Positions 26,632 to 33,346 of a stretch of 64,000 nucleotides of DNA are shown here, piece by piece. This DNA is from Chitinophagaceae bacterium IBVUCB1 (GTDB taxonomy: Bacteria > Bacteroidota > Bacteroidia > Chitinophagales > Chitinophagaceae): assembly GCA_002127285.1 (NCBI GenBank), contig NFUW01000001.1:1128057-1192056 (forward strand), written 5' to 3'. How positions within the stretch are numbered: the stretch's first letter is position 1; each line of letters starts with the position of its first letter. The position numbers were made by a program, and so were the translations under genes. The notes under the pieces are model-generated. The model was given only the letters and a program-made list of their open reading frames with translations, had not been told where the DNA came from and did no database searches.

Positions 26632-26772
26632 ATGACCATCTGCATGCTGCTGGCTGCTAATGCAAAGATGATAGCCTTATATGCTTTCCCCGTACTGATT
26701 TTCGCTGCCACCTTTCTTTTAGGACGTTTCCTGAAAAACAAGCGCGAAAAAGAGGATAAGAAAGAGAACTGA
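26632..26772 (+). CDS. Small single-span membrane protein, 46 residues
   Basis: Too short for usual gene calling. ATG at 26632 opens MTICMLLAANAKMIALYAFP, followed by a hydrophobic segment VLIFAATFLLGRFL and a strongly charged tail (KNKREKEDKKEN) before the TGA. The composition, one helix of about 25-28 hydrophobic residues plus a basic/acidic cytoplasmic tail, is that of a small integral membrane protein. No family is recognised. It stands alone between asd and the repeat island. Confidence 0.5.
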   Translation: MTICMLLAANAKMIALYAFPVLIFAATFLLGRFLKNKREKEDKKEN

Positions 26773-27229
26773 TTTTAGCGTAACGGGATTTTTCCTTTTG
26801 TTGCAATTCATGAGGTTTTGTGAAAAACGCAACAAAACGCAACAAATTAATTTTCGAGCATACTGATAACTGATTTGCTAAACATGGGTTTTTTCAAAGA
26901 CCTTTTACTATAGCAAATATACACAATTTTTATCGTATTATAATGTAATTATTTTGCTGCTAAGGCGAAAACCTTGCTTGGGTACTAATGCTTTGGCAGA
27001 TGCTTCACTGCGTTCTGCATGACAGGTGGGATTTGAGGTAGTAATAGATTTTGCTCGCGTGTTCACATCCTTCTGATGATGCTGTACGCAGCATCGGTCT
27101 CCCTTCAAAGGGAGAATTTATTTAGCGGAATTCCTCCTTTGAAGGAGGTGTCCGCAAGGACGGAGGATGTGTACATGTTATGTTTAGCATAGCCTCTGAC
27201 TACGCTATTACGGTTGCAAATCTCCTGAT
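26773..27229. other. Gene-free stretch: repeat island
   Basis: No credible gene. From left to right it holds CGCAACAAAA/CGCAACAAAT direct repeats (near 26828-26848), an A/T-rich part, a GATGCTTCACTGCGTTCTGCATGACA-like block at about 26998-27024 (it resembles a motif commonly scattered in Bacteroidota genomes), the 108-base multi-hairpin element at 27064, and the left arm of the inverted repeat at 27190. Confidence 0.6.
27064..27171. repeat. 108-base element of nested hairpins with inverted ends
   Basis: The outer ends CACATCC (27064) and GGATGTG (27165) are inverted. Inside are four hairpins: GATGCTG-TACG-CAGCATC, CTCCCTT-CA-AAGGGAG, CCTCCTT-TG-AAGGAGG and GTCC-GCAA-GGAC, the last with a GNRA-type loop. 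This looks like a non-autonomous repeat (MITE-like) or a structured RNA. No transposase is nearby. Confidence 0.7.
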
Positions 27230-27332
27230 TTGCGTAGTGTATTACATACTCGTTTTATAATAGTATCTTTTACTTTATACTCATTCGCAAATCGGGAGAT
27301 TTGCTGCCGGTACAACGTAGTCAGAGACTACG
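27190..27332. repeat. Inverted repeat built from small palindromes (REP-like)
   Basis: Left arm 27190-27234 and right arm 27286-27332 are imperfect inverted copies. Each arm contains two smaller palindromes: GCAAATC-TCCT-GATTTGC (right copy with CGGGA loop) and CGTAGTCAGAGACTACG (27316-27332; partly decayed on the left). About 50 A/T-rich bases lie between. The GTAG at the foot of a hairpin recalls REP elements moved by RAYT transposases, but none is present here. Confidence 0.75.
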
Positions 27333-27658
27333 CCGAACAGGGCAGCTACATCTGTCCGCAACCGAGCAAGGTAACAAGCAACCCTATCAGGCTGAAGATA
27401 AGTACTGGCATCAAAAATGCTGCATTCAACAAACTGAAAGTATATCCCAACCCTGCTAATGACAGGTTAATGATAGAGGGCTTGCAAGGCAGCAATCATA
27501 TCAGGCTGACAGATGCCATTGGCAGGGTTGTATATCAATCAACTACAAAAGAAGCGAAGCATATTATAGACATGCAACACTTTGCTACTGGCAACTATGT
27601 GCTGGAGATAACGGATGCGCAGGGCAATGCCATGAGTGTGAAAGTGGGGAAAGAGTAG
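27230..27658 (+). pseudogene. Remnant of a T9SS cargo gene (C-terminal sorting domain only)
   Basis: The frame ends with a clear T9SS type A sorting domain: KVYPNPANDRLMIEGLQG, IRLTDAIGRVVYQS, FATGNYVLEITDAQGNAMSV. Upstream of about residue 50 the translation runs through the right arm of the inverted repeat, and the only start available is a TTG inside that repeat. No signal peptide or cargo domain exists. The repeat apparently replaced or separated the 5' part. The stop lies four bases from the convergent M2 gene. Confidence 0.72.
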
Positions 27659-27661
27659 TGC

Positions 27662-29467
27662 TTACAGCTTCTCTGGCAGGCTATACTTTCTACCCTTGTT
27701 CTGCGTTTGTAGCCAGCTTACCAATGGCTGAAAATATTCCAGCATGGCTTTGGCATTCAGTTCATCGCCTGTGCTTTCTTTCAGTACAGTACGCCAGTCT
27801 TTGGATGCGCCGGGGTAGGTTATTTTTTTCAGGAAATCGCCGATGCCTGTTTGTCCGTAGTAGTTGGTAGCGCGCGGGTCTTGCTTCAGTATGTTTTTGG
27901 CTATATGGTTGTGTAGCTGATACAGTATTACGTAAGACAGCGCATAGTCGTAGTACTGCGCGGGGTCGTCGTTGATGTGTGTTTTGGTAGCCGCATCGCA
28001 ATACTCCTCGCCACGGGCAGTAGGTGGTACAATGCCCTGATACTTCTTTGCCAGTTCCCACCACTTGGCGTTAAACTGATTTTCGGGCAGGTTATCTACA
28101 TACAGTGCTTTTTCAAAATTGCTCATCGTACCCGATGAGAAGAAGATGAACACTACCGAATTGAGTGCCTCTTTCAGCAATGCCTGTATGCTGTCTGTTT
28201 TTACATTGCCATCTATCAGCCCGCGCCCTGCGAGGTAAGGTTTTTGCATGGCTGCCAGTCCCATCATCGTGCCTATGGCTTCGTGATACGCACGGTTGGC
28301 ACCACCACGCAGTAGCGGGGGTACGTCTTTGTTGGTATAGGTCATGTAGTAATAGATATGCCCCAATTCGTGGTTGGCGGTTTCCCACCATTCGGCATTG
28401 GGTTCAACACTCATCAGGCTGCGCACATCGGTATCAAGATTCATGTGCCATGCAGATGCATGGTTGTTCTTCTTCACATTGCTATCGGCACGGTAAGGGT
28501 ACAGACTCGATTTCTGCCAAAAAGTTTCAGGCAATGCAGGGAAGCCAATACTGGTGTACAGTTTCTCGCCCTCTTTCACTATCCATTCTTTCGATTTGGT
28601 AGCCAGTATTTTATCAAGGTCTATGCCTTCTACGTTTACTACCGCGCTCCAGTCTTGCCCCCAACGGTTGGGCAGCCAGTGTGCAGGCAAGTAGTCGGGT
28701 ACATCGGTAGTGCCGTATTTCTTTGCCATCTCGTAGCGCATCCATGTATGCAATTCGCGATACAGCGGATATAGCTCGTTCATCAGCTTATCCATTGTCT
28801 GCATCATCTCTTCGGCCTTCATGCCATAGTCGCTTACCTGATAACTGAAGTAATCGTTGTAGCCAAGCTCTTGCACGGTTTTATTGCGCAGGTTGCGCAG
28901 GTTTACCAATCCGCCTTTCAGTGTTTTGCCCACTTCTTTACTGGCTGTCCATGCGGCAAGGCGTTTGTTCAAATCGTTTTCACTTTTCAACGCAGCATCC
29001 AAATCGTTAGTGCTTACTTTTTTGCCATCGTACATATACTGAAAGCTGTATAGCTGGCGTGTCTGTTCGTTCTCTGCTTTGATGCGTTGCTTCACCACAT
29101 CGGCTATCGTCTGCGGATTGTTGGCAGCGGCATATAGTATCAGTTCCAGTTGCTTTACCTGTATGGCAGTCAGCTTGTCTTTCTGCGCCATGTATTTTTT
29201 GGCCTGTTCTATGTTTTCTTTACTGCCTGTAAATGCAGCCATTGCCTCATCAGCTTTTTGCGCGTTCTGCGTATTGCTCGAATCTCCCTCTACTATTTCA
29301 GTATTCGATTTCCATTGCGCCTCGCTGCTGTTGGTGTACAGCTTTACGTATTCGGCAGTGTATATATCCAGAAACTGTTGTGCTTCTTTTTGCAGCGCAT
29401 CATTATTGCCATTGCAAGAGAGGAGCATCATTGCCGATAAGCCGATTGCGGCGAGGTATTGCTTCAT
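27662..29467 (-). CDS. M2 family peptidyl-dipeptidase (ACE-like) lipoprotein
   Basis: Zinc dipeptidyl carboxypeptidase of 601 residues. The N-terminus MKQYLAAIGLSAMMLLSCNG has a lipobox with cysteine at about residue 18. The zinc site is HELGH (about 364-368) with the third ligand in AYHEAIG about 24 residues later, as in angiotensin-converting enzyme. The C-terminal half is helical. Expected to act in the periplasm on oligopeptides. It lies downstream, on the same strand, of an unknown gene and an M28 peptidase gene. Confidence 0.93.
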   Translation of the reverse strand: MKQYLAAIGLSAMMLLSCNGNNDALQKEAQQFLDIYTAEYVKLYTNSSEAQWKSNTEIVEGDSSNTQNAQKADEAMAAFTGSKENIEQAKKYMAQKDKLTAIQVKQLELILYAAANNPQTIADVVKQRIKAENEQTRQLYSFQYMYDGKKVSTNDLDAALKSENDLNKRLAAWTASKEVGKTLKGGLVNLRNLRNKTVQELGYNDYFSYQVSDYGMKAEEMMQTMDKLMNELYPLYRELHTWMRYEMAKKYGTTDVPDYLPAHWLPNRWGQDWSAVVNVEGIDLDKILATKSKEWIVKEGEKLYTSIGFPALPETFWQKSSLYPYRADSNVKKNNHASAWHMNLDTDVRSLMSVEPNAEWWETANHELGHIYYYMTYTNKDVPPLLRGGANRAYHEAIGTMMGLAAMQKPYLAGRGLIDGNVKTDSIQALLKEALNSVVFIFFSSGTMSNFEKALYVDNLPENQFNAKWWELAKKYQGIVPPTARGEEYCDAATKTHINDDPAQYYDYALSYVILYQLHNHIAKNILKQDPRATNYYGQTGIGDFLKKITYPGASKDWRTVLKESTGDELNAKAMLEYFQPLVSWLQTQNKGRKYSLPEKL

Positions 29468-29488
29468 GCTATTGTATTTAAGAATATA

Positions 29489-29540
29489 AAAGTATCAATA
29501 TGTTTTGTAAAGATAGGTGTTAGTGCAAGGGGTATTTTAT
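29489..29540. repeat. 52-bp direct repeat, copy 1
   Basis: Identical to 30198-30249 over 52 bases, beginning AAAGTATCAATATG and ending GGGGTATTTTAT. Weaker similarity continues into GCAGCC-TTGC on the right. It lies between the M2 gene and the unknown gene at 29641. Confidence 0.95.
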
Positions 29541-29640
29541 GGCAGCCATTGCAAGTTTTCTTTGTTGGTAACGTACAGCGACAAAGAAGAAGAGTACATA
29601 TATGCGTTTTCGAAAGCTACGTATGGAACATGACCAATTA

Positions 29641-30114
29641 CTACCGACTAATAATATCCTTTATCAAACTATCTTTTATTACAATAACATAGTCATCATC
29701 CTTCAAACTTTGCACATAAAAAACATTATAAGTATTGTCGGGGATAGAAACGGGAAAGTTATTTGCATTATTCAAACTATCAATCTCTTGACTATCTAAT
29801 TCACGAATTATCACCCCTCCTTTGTTCCTTGTACATATTAATGTTGCAATAGAATCAGCAATTTTAGCATCAACGCCAAATTTAATAAGATGAGCTGCTT
29901 TTTTAGATGAATCTAGTGTTATAGCCAAATCTAAAATTGATTGACTGAGCCATTTCACATTCGACGTATCCAATTGTATATCTTCTCTTTTACTACAAGT
30001 TCTTAATCCTAATAACAACAACATTACTCCACCTACTATACCTATGATAGCCTTCCCAACTAAGGATAGTTCAGCCCTACGAGCAAGTTCCTCTTTAATA
30101 TTTTTTTTATCCAT
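29641..30114 (-). CDS. Unknown protein with one membrane helix
   Basis: A 157-residue protein, not recognised. The short cytoplasmic N-terminus MDKKNIKEELARRAELSLVG is followed by one helix (IIGIVGGVMLLLLGL, about 24-40) and a charged soluble domain rich in D, S and K. A longer frame from 30141 exists, but the ATG at 30112-30114 fits better. The gene is A/T-rich compared with both neighbours and lies exactly between two 52-bp direct repeats, which points to insertion between the M28 and M2 genes. Confidence 0.6.
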   Translation of the reverse strand: MDKKNIKEELARRAELSLVGKAIIGIVGGVMLLLLGLRTCSKREDIQLDTSNVKWLSQSILDLAITLDSSKKAAHLIKFGVDAKIADSIATLICTRNKGGVIIRELDSQEIDSLNNANNFPVSIPDNTYNVFYVQSLKDDDYVIVIKDSLIKDIISR

Positions 30115-30141
30115 ACTTACTTGGCAACTCCGCCCATTCAA

Positions 30142-30186
30142 GTGTTCTTCACCTGCAAGGTATTTTTATTTATCGGTGAAGAACAC
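30142..30186. repeat. Perfect 12-bp inverted repeat
   Basis: GTGTTCTTCACC (30142-30153) and GGTGAAGAACAC (30175-30186) flank 21 A/T-rich bases, upstream of the unknown gene on the minus strand. There is no T run after it, so it looks more like an operator or element end than a terminator. Confidence 0.7.
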
Positions 30187-30197
30187 CAACAAAGGCG

Positions 30198-30249
30198 AAA
30201 GTATCAATATGTTTTGTAAAGATAGGTGTTAGTGCAAGGGGTATTTTAT
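30198..30249. repeat. 52-bp direct repeat, copy 2
   Basis: Second copy of the repeat at 29489-29540, identical over 52 bases. Its right end overlaps the stop codon of the M28 gene (30246-30248). Confidence 0.95.
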
Positions 30250-31532
30250 TGCAGCCCTTGCGTAAAGCCAATCAGCAGCTTTGCCAACCCGTCTATATTA
30301 GTAAGCGATATTTCTTTGGCTACGTCAAACACATCGTGATAATAGGGCTTCGTGCCATTGCTGTATATAAACACACCTTTTACGCCTGCATCGCAAAACG
30401 GCCAGTGGTCGCTGTTTTGTGTTTGCTCCCGCTTGTTGATTTTGGGTATATAACCATGCTGCCCGTTTATCTTATCCATCAGGTTGTACTCTGCACTGTT
30501 AGCATACGCATTCACCATTGTGATGCCGTTGGTAGCATCGCCCGTCATATCGAGGTTTACCAAAAAGCGGATGTTCTTTAACGGAAACAAAGGATACTTT
30601 ACATAATGCTCAGAACCCAACAAACCTGCTTCCTCGCCGCTAAACAGCATGAATGCGATAGAGTATTTCTGTGGATGCGCTGCAAAGTATTTGGCAAGGT
30701 ACATCACCATTGCCGTGCCACTGGCATTGTCGTGCGCACCGTAGAAGATAGCCTGCCTGCCCATTTGCCCCAGATGGTCGTAGTGGGCGCTGAATACGAT
30801 AAAGCTATCGGGCTGTTCCGTGCCCTCTACATAGCCTATTACATTTTGCGCTTTGTAGTTAGGGTTCATCTTCGCCTCAATGCGCACCGCAGCTTTGTGA
30901 GGGTGTTTGGGCAATATGCTGTCTTGTACGGTAACCAATGTAGCGGGCACATTATCGGTACTGGCATACCAAATCATTTTGCCCGTTTTAGGTAATATAA
31001 ATAACCCTTTAGGGAAGGCTTTCGGAAAGCTCCGTGTGTTGTAGCCAAAGTATTTGATGACTGTATCAGCGTTTTTCAGATAGTAGCCATGTTCCGGGTT
31101 CGCTACTCGTTTAAGCACATCGCGCCACTTTACGGAGTCTTTTACATTTTTCAGGTCTATATGCTTCAGCCTGATGGTGCCGTCTGTAATATAACTGCTG
31201 CAGGCGGCGTCTGTAATAAAATCGCTGCCCGGCACTAATACTGTTTTATTAATCTTCATCAGCACATCGCCCGGAAAGGTATTGATGGGGAAGAAATAGG
31301 GTTGATAATAGTTACTGTCTTTGTCGAAAGACTTGAGCCCGATAGCGCGAAAATGGTTGCTGATGTGCTTAGCTGCTTTTTCACCCCCTTTAAATACATA
31401 ACCCCTGCCGTGCATAGTCGATGACGACAGTCGCTGGATTTCATATTTCAGGAAACGCTTTTCTTCTTGTGCTGTAGCAGCTATTGTAAAAAGGAGTGTG
31501 TTTATCAATAATGCGGATAGAACAGTTTTCAT
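30246..31532 (-). CDS. M28 family zinc aminopeptidase
   Basis: Exported peptidase of 428 residues. Signal peptide MKTVLSALLINTLLFTIAATAQ; the frame is open 42 residues further up, but this ATG at 31532 puts the signal peptide at the start. Zinc-site motifs: FSAHYDHLGQMG, YGAHDNASGTA, FSGEEAGLLGS, LVNLDMTGD and a C-terminal KPYYHDVFD. There is no PDZ domain, unlike the protein at 17606. Likely periplasmic peptide trimming. A TATTTTTG box lies 32 bases upstream of the ATG (31564-31571). Confidence 0.9.
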   Translation of the reverse strand: MKTVLSALLINTLLFTIAATAQEEKRFLKYEIQRLSSSTMHGRGYVFKGGEKAAKHISNHFRAIGLKSFDKDSNYYQPYFFPINTFPGDVLMKINKTVLVPGSDFITDAACSSYITDGTIRLKHIDLKNVKDSVKWRDVLKRVANPEHGYYLKNADTVIKYFGYNTRSFPKAFPKGLFILPKTGKMIWYASTDNVPATLVTVQDSILPKHPHKAAVRIEAKMNPNYKAQNVIGYVEGTEQPDSFIVFSAHYDHLGQMGRQAIFYGAHDNASGTAMVMYLAKYFAAHPQKYSIAFMLFSGEEAGLLGSEHYVKYPLFPLKNIRFLVNLDMTGDATNGITMVNAYANSAEYNLMDKINGQHGYIPKINKREQTQNSDHWPFCDAGVKGVFIYSNGTKPYYHDVFDVAKEISLTNIDGLAKLLIGFTQGLQ

Positions 31533-31563
31533 AAACAAAGCCCTTGTAGTTTTTTTTGACTGC

Positions 31564-31571
31564 CAAAAATA
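31564..31571 (-). promoter_or_regulatory. -7 box for the M28 gene at 30246
   Basis: TATTTTTG on the minus strand matches TAnnTTTG. No TTG at normal spacing. Confidence 0.45.
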
Positions 31572-31715
31572 AGGATTGCATGTATTCAAAATTTCAGTGC
31601 AGGTTTTGCGCATGTTATATTTTATAAATTGCCCGTCCGACTGCTTGGATATATACAACGTTTTGTATTATTTTTATATATCATCGTCCACGATTTGTGA
31701 ACGGTGTCCTCTTAT

Positions 31716-32750
31716 ATGAACGCAGCAGAGTTGAGAATCATCCACATGGCTTTGGATAGTCTTGAAGCCAACCCATTGTTTCAGGGTATGTGGAAATATG
31801 TGCTGGACGAGGGCGAGGATATGGAAATAAGCCTCTATGCCCGCGACAGGACGCTCCGCTTCAAGACCGAAACACGGCAGGAACTGCGCACAAGGCACAT
31901 ACCCTACCTGCTGGAGCTTGCACAGAAAAAGCAACCGCTGATGGTAATTGGCGGCAAAATATACCCCGATGTAAAAGAAGCACTGCGCCAGCAACACATA
32001 CCTTACCTCGAGGCCAACGGCAATATATCTATACAGCAAGACGAGCTGTTTATATGGGTAGACAGCAACAAAGCGGTGAACCTGCACAAGGGGCGCACCA
32101 ACCGTGCCTTTACCAAAGCGGGGCTGCGTGTACTCTTTCACTTCCTGATGAGCGAAAGGTTTATAACCCTGCCATACAGAGAGATTGCTACCCTTACTGC
32201 CACCAGCCTTGGCAATGTAACCAACGTGATGAATGCCCTGCGAGAGGCAGGCTACCTGTACGATACCCCCATGGGCGAACTGAAACTGCGCAATAAGAAG
32301 CAACTGCTGGATAAATGGGTGGCAGGCTACGAACAATTGCTGAAACCTGCCATAGAGATAGGTACGTTCCGTTTCATCAACCAGCAAGACCATGAAACAT
32401 GGCGGCGTGTGCCTTTGGAAAACAAAAAATCGCTGTGGGGTGCAGAGGCAGGGGCACACCTGCTGACGGGGCAGCTACGCCCGCACAATCTGGTAATATA
32501 TACCACCGAAAGCCGCAACGACCTCATCAATCATTACCGCCTGATGCGCGACCCCGATGGCTATATTACCGTGTACCAGAAATTCTGGAATTATGATGGC
32601 TTTCGCAGCAACATAACACCGCCAGTATTACTGTATGCCGACCTGCTGCATACGGGTGATGCAGCCACGCTATCCGTAGCCCAACGCATATACGACGAAC
32701 AGATGAAAGAAACTATAGAAGGGTACCGGAGTGCGTTTGACAAAGGGTGA
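31716..32750 (+). CDS. AbiEi-type (AbiEi_2) winged-helix protein, no toxin partner seen
   Basis: A 344-residue protein resembling the type IV toxin-antitoxin antitoxin/transcriptional regulator family AbiEi_2. A central helix-turn-helix region reads LPYREIATLTATSLGNVTNV (about 150-169). The C-terminal half has the family pattern LWGAEAGAHLLTGQLRPHNL, KFWNY, PVLLYADLLHTGD, AQRIYDEQMK. In AbiE systems a nucleotidyltransferase toxin follows; here the next gene is an unrelated DUF4783 protein. So it is an orphan antitoxin or a stand-alone regulator. A frame from a GTG at 31704 is possible; the ATG at 31716 is preferred. Confidence 0.8.
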   Translation: MNAAELRIIHMALDSLEANPLFQGMWKYVLDEGEDMEISLYARDRTLRFKTETRQELRTRHIPYLLELAQKKQPLMVIGGKIYPDVKEALRQQHIPYLEANGNISIQQDELFIWVDSNKAVNLHKGRTNRAFTKAGLRVLFHFLMSERFITLPYREIATLTATSLGNVTNVMNALREAGYLYDTPMGELKLRNKKQLLDKWVAGYEQLLKPAIEIGTFRFINQQDHETWRRVPLENKKSLWGAEAGAHLLTGQLRPHNLVIYTTESRNDLINHYRLMRDPDGYITVYQKFWNYDGFRSNITPPVLLYADLLHTGDAATLSVAQRIYDEQMKETIEGYRSAFDKG

Positions 32751-32915
32751 TATATATTTATAATATTTAATCTTAACAATCAATAAAACTTCTTGATATT
32801 TTCAATCGTATATCGTATCTTTAGTAGCTTTTTAACTTAAAAGTTAAAGTTTTGACAAGTTTGGCAGGTTTTTTGATGTGGATAACTTGTTAAACCGGAT
32901 TTGAGGAGTTTGCCG
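32751..32915. other. A/T-rich gap with a palindrome and a DnaA-box-like site
   Basis: Contains TTTAACTT-AA-AAGTTAAA (32831-32848) and TGTGGATAA (32877-32885), which equals the DnaA box consensus on the minus strand. Only one perfect box is present, so an origin is not claimed. Confidence 0.4.
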
Positions 32916-33308
32916 ATGAAGAAATTTTACAAACAAACTATTTTAACCATACTGTCTTCGTTCATATTGCTTGCAGCAGCTAATGCGCAGGCCTTAGAAG
33001 ACGTGACTAATGGCATCCGTAGCGGAAACGTAACTGCGGTAGCCAAGTTTTTTGACAATACTGTTGTCATTACCATCAACAATAATCAATCTGTATATAG
33101 CAAGGCGCAGGCAGAAATCGTGATGAAAGATTTCTTTGCCCGTAACCAGGTAAAAGAGTTTACCGTAAAACAAGGCGGGCCATCCGGGCAAAATGCTAAA
33201 TATGCGGTAGGCACTTTGCTAACAACTAATGGTACTTATCAGGTATATCTGGTGTTGAAGCAAAAGGACGACAGCTATGTGCTACGAGAGATACGGTTTG
33301 AAAAATAA
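32916..33308 (+). CDS. DUF4783 exported protein
   Basis: A 130-residue protein. Signal peptide MKKFYKQTILTILSSFILLA...NAQA, then a single NTF2-like domain typical of DUF4783: LEDVTNGIRSGNVTAVAKFF, QAEIVMKDFFARN, and the C-terminal strand DDSYVLREIRFEK. Function in the family is unknown. A frame from 32901 adds five residues; ATG 32916 is better placed for the signal peptide. A bidirectional terminator follows. Confidence 0.82.
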   Translation: MKKFYKQTILTILSSFILLAAANAQALEDVTNGIRSGNVTAVAKFFDNTVVITINNNQSVYSKAQAEIVMKDFFARNQVKEFTVKQGGPSGQNAKYAVGTLLTTNGTYQVYLVLKQKDDSYVLREIRFEK

Positions 33309-33315
33309 ATAATTG

Positions 33316-33346
33316 AAACGCCCCGCAATGCGGGGCGTTTTGTTTT
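33316..33346. terminator. Bidirectional terminator
   Basis: Perfect 11-bp stem AAACGCCCCGC (33316-33326) and GCGGGGCGTTT (33330-33340) with loop AAT, T-rich on the plus side. It separates the convergent DUF4783 and MuiA-like genes. Confidence 0.88.

Noticed and set aside
26773-27229. tRNA or small RNA gene in the gap
   Set aside because: No cloverleaf or CCA-type end was found; the hairpins present belong to repeat elements.
32751-32915. Possible replication origin (TGTGGATAA DnaA box in an A/T-rich gap)
   Set aside because: Only one perfect box is present, with no cluster, no dnaA or dnaN gene nearby and no way to compute skew here.
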